This document shows positions 6,777 to 10,252 of a stretch of DNA of 10,252 bases, one piece after another. The stretch lies in contig DUOR01000411.1 of the NCBI GenBank assembly GCA_012838715.1, positions 1 to 10,252 of the forward strand, written 5' to 3'. This DNA is from Actinomycetales bacterium. Lineage in GTDB: Bacteria > Actinomycetota > Actinomycetes > Mycobacteriales > Mycobacteriaceae. Each line of letters opens with the position of its first letter. The stretch's first letter is position 1. The position numbers were made by a program, and so were the translations under genes. The notes under the pieces were generated by a model. That model was not told the origin of the DNA. It saw only the letters and a list, made by a program, of their open reading frames with translations, and made no database searches.

Positions 6777-9263
6777 CTACCCGCGCATCTCCGCGTCGTG
6801 GCGCTCCTTGGCCAGCTCGGCGGCGGCGAGGCGGCCCCGCGAGGCCTCGTCCTCGGTCAGGGTGCGGTCCTTCGCGCGGAAACGCAGGGAGAACGCCAGC
6901 GAACGGCGGCCCTCGCCCAGCTGCTCCGACCGGTAGACGTCGAAGATGCGGATGGACTCGAGCAGCTCGCCCGCGCCCTCCCGGACGGTGGCCTCCACGT
7001 CGGCGGCCGGGACCTCGTCGGAGACGACGAGCGCCAGGTCCTGGTGCACCGCCGGGAACGGGCTGAGCACCGGCGCCGGCAGGTGCTCCGACAGCGGCAG
7101 CGCATCCAGGTCGAGCTCCATGGCGCAGGTGCGCTCCGGCAGGCCCGCCGCGGCGATGACCTTCGGGTGCAGCTCGCCGGCGTAGCCGACGACGCGGCCG
7201 TCGACGGAGAACTCCGCGCAGCGGCCCGGGTGCCACGGCAGGTGCTCGGCGTTGCGGACCGTCGGCTCCAGGTCGGCGGCGCGGAACACCAGGCGGGCGG
7301 CTTCGATGGCGTCGACGGCGCCGTAGTCGCGGCCCTCGCCCCACGGGGTGTCCAGCTGGACGCGGCCGCAGGCGACGGCGGCGACGTGCAGCGGCTGCGC
7401 CGGGAGGGACTCGCGCAGCTCGCGCAGCTCCTCGGCGTCCGGCAGACCGGAGACGTCCGGCATCGACGACATGCCGGAGCCCTGCGGCAGCGACACCTGG
7501 GCGACGCCGTACAGCGACAGGTCGACCTGGCCGCGGGACACGTTGCGGCGCAGGGAATCCAGCATCGCGGGCAGGAGCGTCGTGCCCAACTGCGCGCGGT
7601 CGCTCTCCAGCGGGTTGATGACCTTCACGGTGTTGCGGCGGGGGTCGTCGTCGGCAAGCCCCCACACGTCGAAGACGTCGTTCGCGGTGAACGGCGTGGG
7701 CAGGATCTCCAGGTAGCCGTTGTGGGCCAGGGCGTGGCCGACGGAACGGCGCAGCTGCTGGCGCGGGGTCAGGCCACGGCCGGCCGGGGCGACCGGCAGG
7801 ACGACCGGGATGTCCTCCAGGCCCTCCAGGCGCAGGACCTCCTCCACCAGGTCGGCGGACATGGTCAGGTCCGGGCGCCACGACGGCGGGGTGACCATCA
7901 GCTTCGCGCCACAGGAGGAGACCTCCACGGAGCAGCCGACCTCCTCGAGGCGGGCGATGACCGTCTCGCGGGAGTACTCGACGCCGGCGACGCTCGACGG
8001 GCGGTCCACCGGGAACTCGATGGTCGCGGGGGCGGGGACGTCACCGACGATGGTGCGGCCCGGCTCGACGGTGCCGCCGCCGATCTCGGCGAGCAGGCGG
8101 CACGCCAGATCCAGCGAGGGCTCGACCAGCGCCGGGTCGACGTTACGCTCGTAGCGGCGCGAGGACTCGGAGCTGAGCTTGTGGCGGCGGCCCGTGCGGA
8201 AGACGCGCAGCGGCGACCAGATGGCGGCCTCGAAGAGGACGTCGGTGGTGCCGTCGGCGATTTCGGAGGTGACGCCGCCCATGACGCCGGCCAGCGACTG
8301 GATGCCGGTGTCGTCGCAGATGACGACGTCCTCGGGGTCCAGCTTCCGCTCGACGTGGTCGAGGGTGGTCAGGGTCTCCCCCGGCTCGGCGTTGCGCACC
8401 GTCAGGCCGCCGGCGATGGCGCCGCCGTCGAAGGCGTGCATCGGCTGGCCCAGCAGCAGCATCACGTAGTTGGTGATGTCCGTGGGCAGGTTGACGCTGC
8501 GCTGGCCCGCGAGCAGCAGGCGGCGGCGCATCCACCACGGGGTCTCCGCCTCCGGGTCGACGCCGGTGACGCGGCGCAGGCCGAAGCGGATGGCGTCGGT
8601 CTCCGGGCGGAGGTCGATCTCCAGGGCGGAGCCCTCCACCGGCAGGGCCTCGACCTCGGCCGGATCGGCGTACTCCAGGTCGAAGGCGGAGGCGATCTCG
8701 CGGCCCAGGCCGCGCAGCGACAGCGCGTAGCCGCGGTCCGGGGTCACGTTGACCTCGAAGAGCTCGTCGTCCAGGCCGAGGAACGCGCGGGCGTCCTCGC
8801 CCGGGGCGCCGGACTCGGCGGGCAGGGTGAGGATGCCGGAGGACGCGTCGGTCAGGCCGAGCTCGGACTCCGAGCAGATCATGCCCTCGGACATGCGGCC
8901 GTAGGTCTCGCGGGAGCCGATGGCGAAATCGCCGGGCAGGACGGTGCCGGGCAGCGCGACTACGACGGTGTCGCCCTCGGCGAAGTTGGTGGCGCCGCAG
9001 ATGATGCCCTGCCGCTCACCCGTGCCGTTGGCGTCGCCGACGTTGACCTTGCAGTAGCGGATGGGCTTCTTGAATTCGGTCAGCTCCTCGATGGAGTCGA
9101 CCACGCCGAACACCAGCGGGCCGGTGACCGGCGGCAGCGGCTCGTGGCCCTCGGTTTCGAAGCCGACGCGGACGAAACCGGCGTCGAGCTCATCGGGGGT
9201 GACGGACCAACCGGGGTTGGCGGCGGCGACGACGTCGGTGACCCAGGACTGCGGGACGAACAT
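6777..9263 (-). CDS. pheT: Phenylalanyl-tRNA synthetase beta subunit
   Basis: Beta chain of the cytoplasmic alpha2-beta2 enzyme that charges tRNA-Phe; the beta chain carries editing and tRNA-binding parts. It has 828 residues, within the usual 780-850. The N-terminal region has the EMAP-type tRNA-binding fold (about 42-155, with GIICGATNF and EGMICSESELGL), followed by the B3/B4 editing region with HKLSSESSRRYERNVD near residues 360-375, then the B5 part and catalytic-like core. The last 95 or so residues form the ferredoxin-fold anticodon-binding domain (FPAVHQDLALVV, RIFDVYR, RTLTEDEA). The ATG at 9263 has AAGGAG at 9273-9278, nine bases upstream. It lies 33 bp after pheS, so the two are surely co-transcribed. 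No sign of damage. Confidence 0.98.
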   Translation of the reverse strand: MFVPQSWVTDVVAAANPGWSVTPDELDAGFVRVGFETEGHEPLPPVTGPLVFGVVDSIEELTEFKKPIRYCKVNVGDANGTGERQGIICGATNFAEGDTVVVALPGTVLPGDFAIGSRETYGRMSEGMICSESELGLTDASSGILTLPAESGAPGEDARAFLGLDDELFEVNVTPDRGYALSLRGLGREIASAFDLEYADPAEVEALPVEGSALEIDLRPETDAIRFGLRRVTGVDPEAETPWWMRRRLLLAGQRSVNLPTDITNYVMLLLGQPMHAFDGGAIAGGLTVRNAEPGETLTTLDHVERKLDPEDVVICDDTGIQSLAGVMGGVTSEIADGTTDVLFEAAIWSPLRVFRTGRRHKLSSESSRRYERNVDPALVEPSLDLACRLLAEIGGGTVEPGRTIVGDVPAPATIEFPVDRPSSVAGVEYSRETVIARLEEVGCSVEVSSCGAKLMVTPPSWRPDLTMSADLVEEVLRLEGLEDIPVVLPVAPAGRGLTPRQQLRRSVGHALAHNGYLEILPTPFTANDVFDVWGLADDDPRRNTVKVINPLESDRAQLGTTLLPAMLDSLRRNVSRGQVDLSLYGVAQVSLPQGSGMSSMPDVSGLPDAEELRELRESLPAQPLHVAAVACGRVQLDTPWGEGRDYGAVDAIEAARLVFRAADLEPTVRNAEHLPWHPGRCAEFSVDGRVVGYAGELHPKVIAAAGLPERTCAMELDLDALPLSEHLPAPVLSPFPAVHQDLALVVSDEVPAADVEATVREGAGELLESIRIFDVYRSEQLGEGRRSLAFSLRFRAKDRTLTEDEASRGRLAAAELAKERHDAEMRG

Positions 9264-9296
9264 GTGTGGATTCTCCTTGAAGTGTGGGGTGACCGA

Positions 9297-10252
<956 letters not shown>

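Noticed and set aside
6037..6936. A plus-strand frame spanning argC, the intergenic region and the end of pheT, which could look like a divergent gene.
   Set aside because: Almost all of it is antisense to two certain genes, the intergenic part reads through the hairpin, and no family motif is visible.

Overview
The window is a high-G+C actinobacterial chromosome segment, most likely from a high-G+C Corynebacterium or a close relative. The evidence is the gene order pheS-pheT-argC-argJ-argB-argD-argF-argR-argG, the protein sequences (the ArgJ, ArgF and ArgC motifs read like the Corynebacterium glutamicum family), the GTG starts and the strong G/C third-position bias. Every gene I can support lies on the minus strand, so transcription runs from high to low coordinates. 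The assignment to genus is inference; no rRNA or other marker is present.

Layout in the direction of transcription: (1) 10252-9297, pheS, 5' end cut by the window edge; 9263-6777, complete pheT. Together they encode phenylalanyl-tRNA synthetase. (2) 6776-6673, an intergenic stretch of about 100 bp with a GC-rich hairpin just after pheT (terminator candidate), then an AT-rich patch with three TGAAT half-sites and a -10-like AATAAT (argC promoter/operator candidate). (3) 6672-616, a tightly packed argC-argJ-argB-argD-argF-argR operon. Two junctions are 4-bp GTGA overlaps (argC/argJ and argB/argD), argF/argR are 3 bp apart, and argJ/argB and argD/argF are 38 and 57 bp apart. (4) 615-535, an 81-bp gap with a TAGAAT -10-like box, a nine-base motif shared with the argC upstream region, and a strong hairpin. 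(5) 534-1, argG, 3' end cut by the window edge.

The arg genes give the acetyl-cycle route to arginine. ArgB phosphorylates N-acetylglutamate, ArgC reduces it to the semialdehyde, ArgD transaminates it, ArgJ moves the acetyl group back to glutamate and releases ornithine, ArgF makes citrulline, and ArgG makes argininosuccinate. ArgR is the arginine-responsive repressor that probably acts on the two control regions. argH would be expected just past the left edge.

This is a conserved housekeeping region, and I found no sign of an undescribed system, mobile element, CRISPR array or RNA gene. The points most worth a second look are small: a five-unit 12-bp tandem repeat that adds an acidic tail to ArgB, the shared operator-like motif, a perfect 12-bp inverted repeat around the argD stop codon, and a large hairpin in the argG leader.
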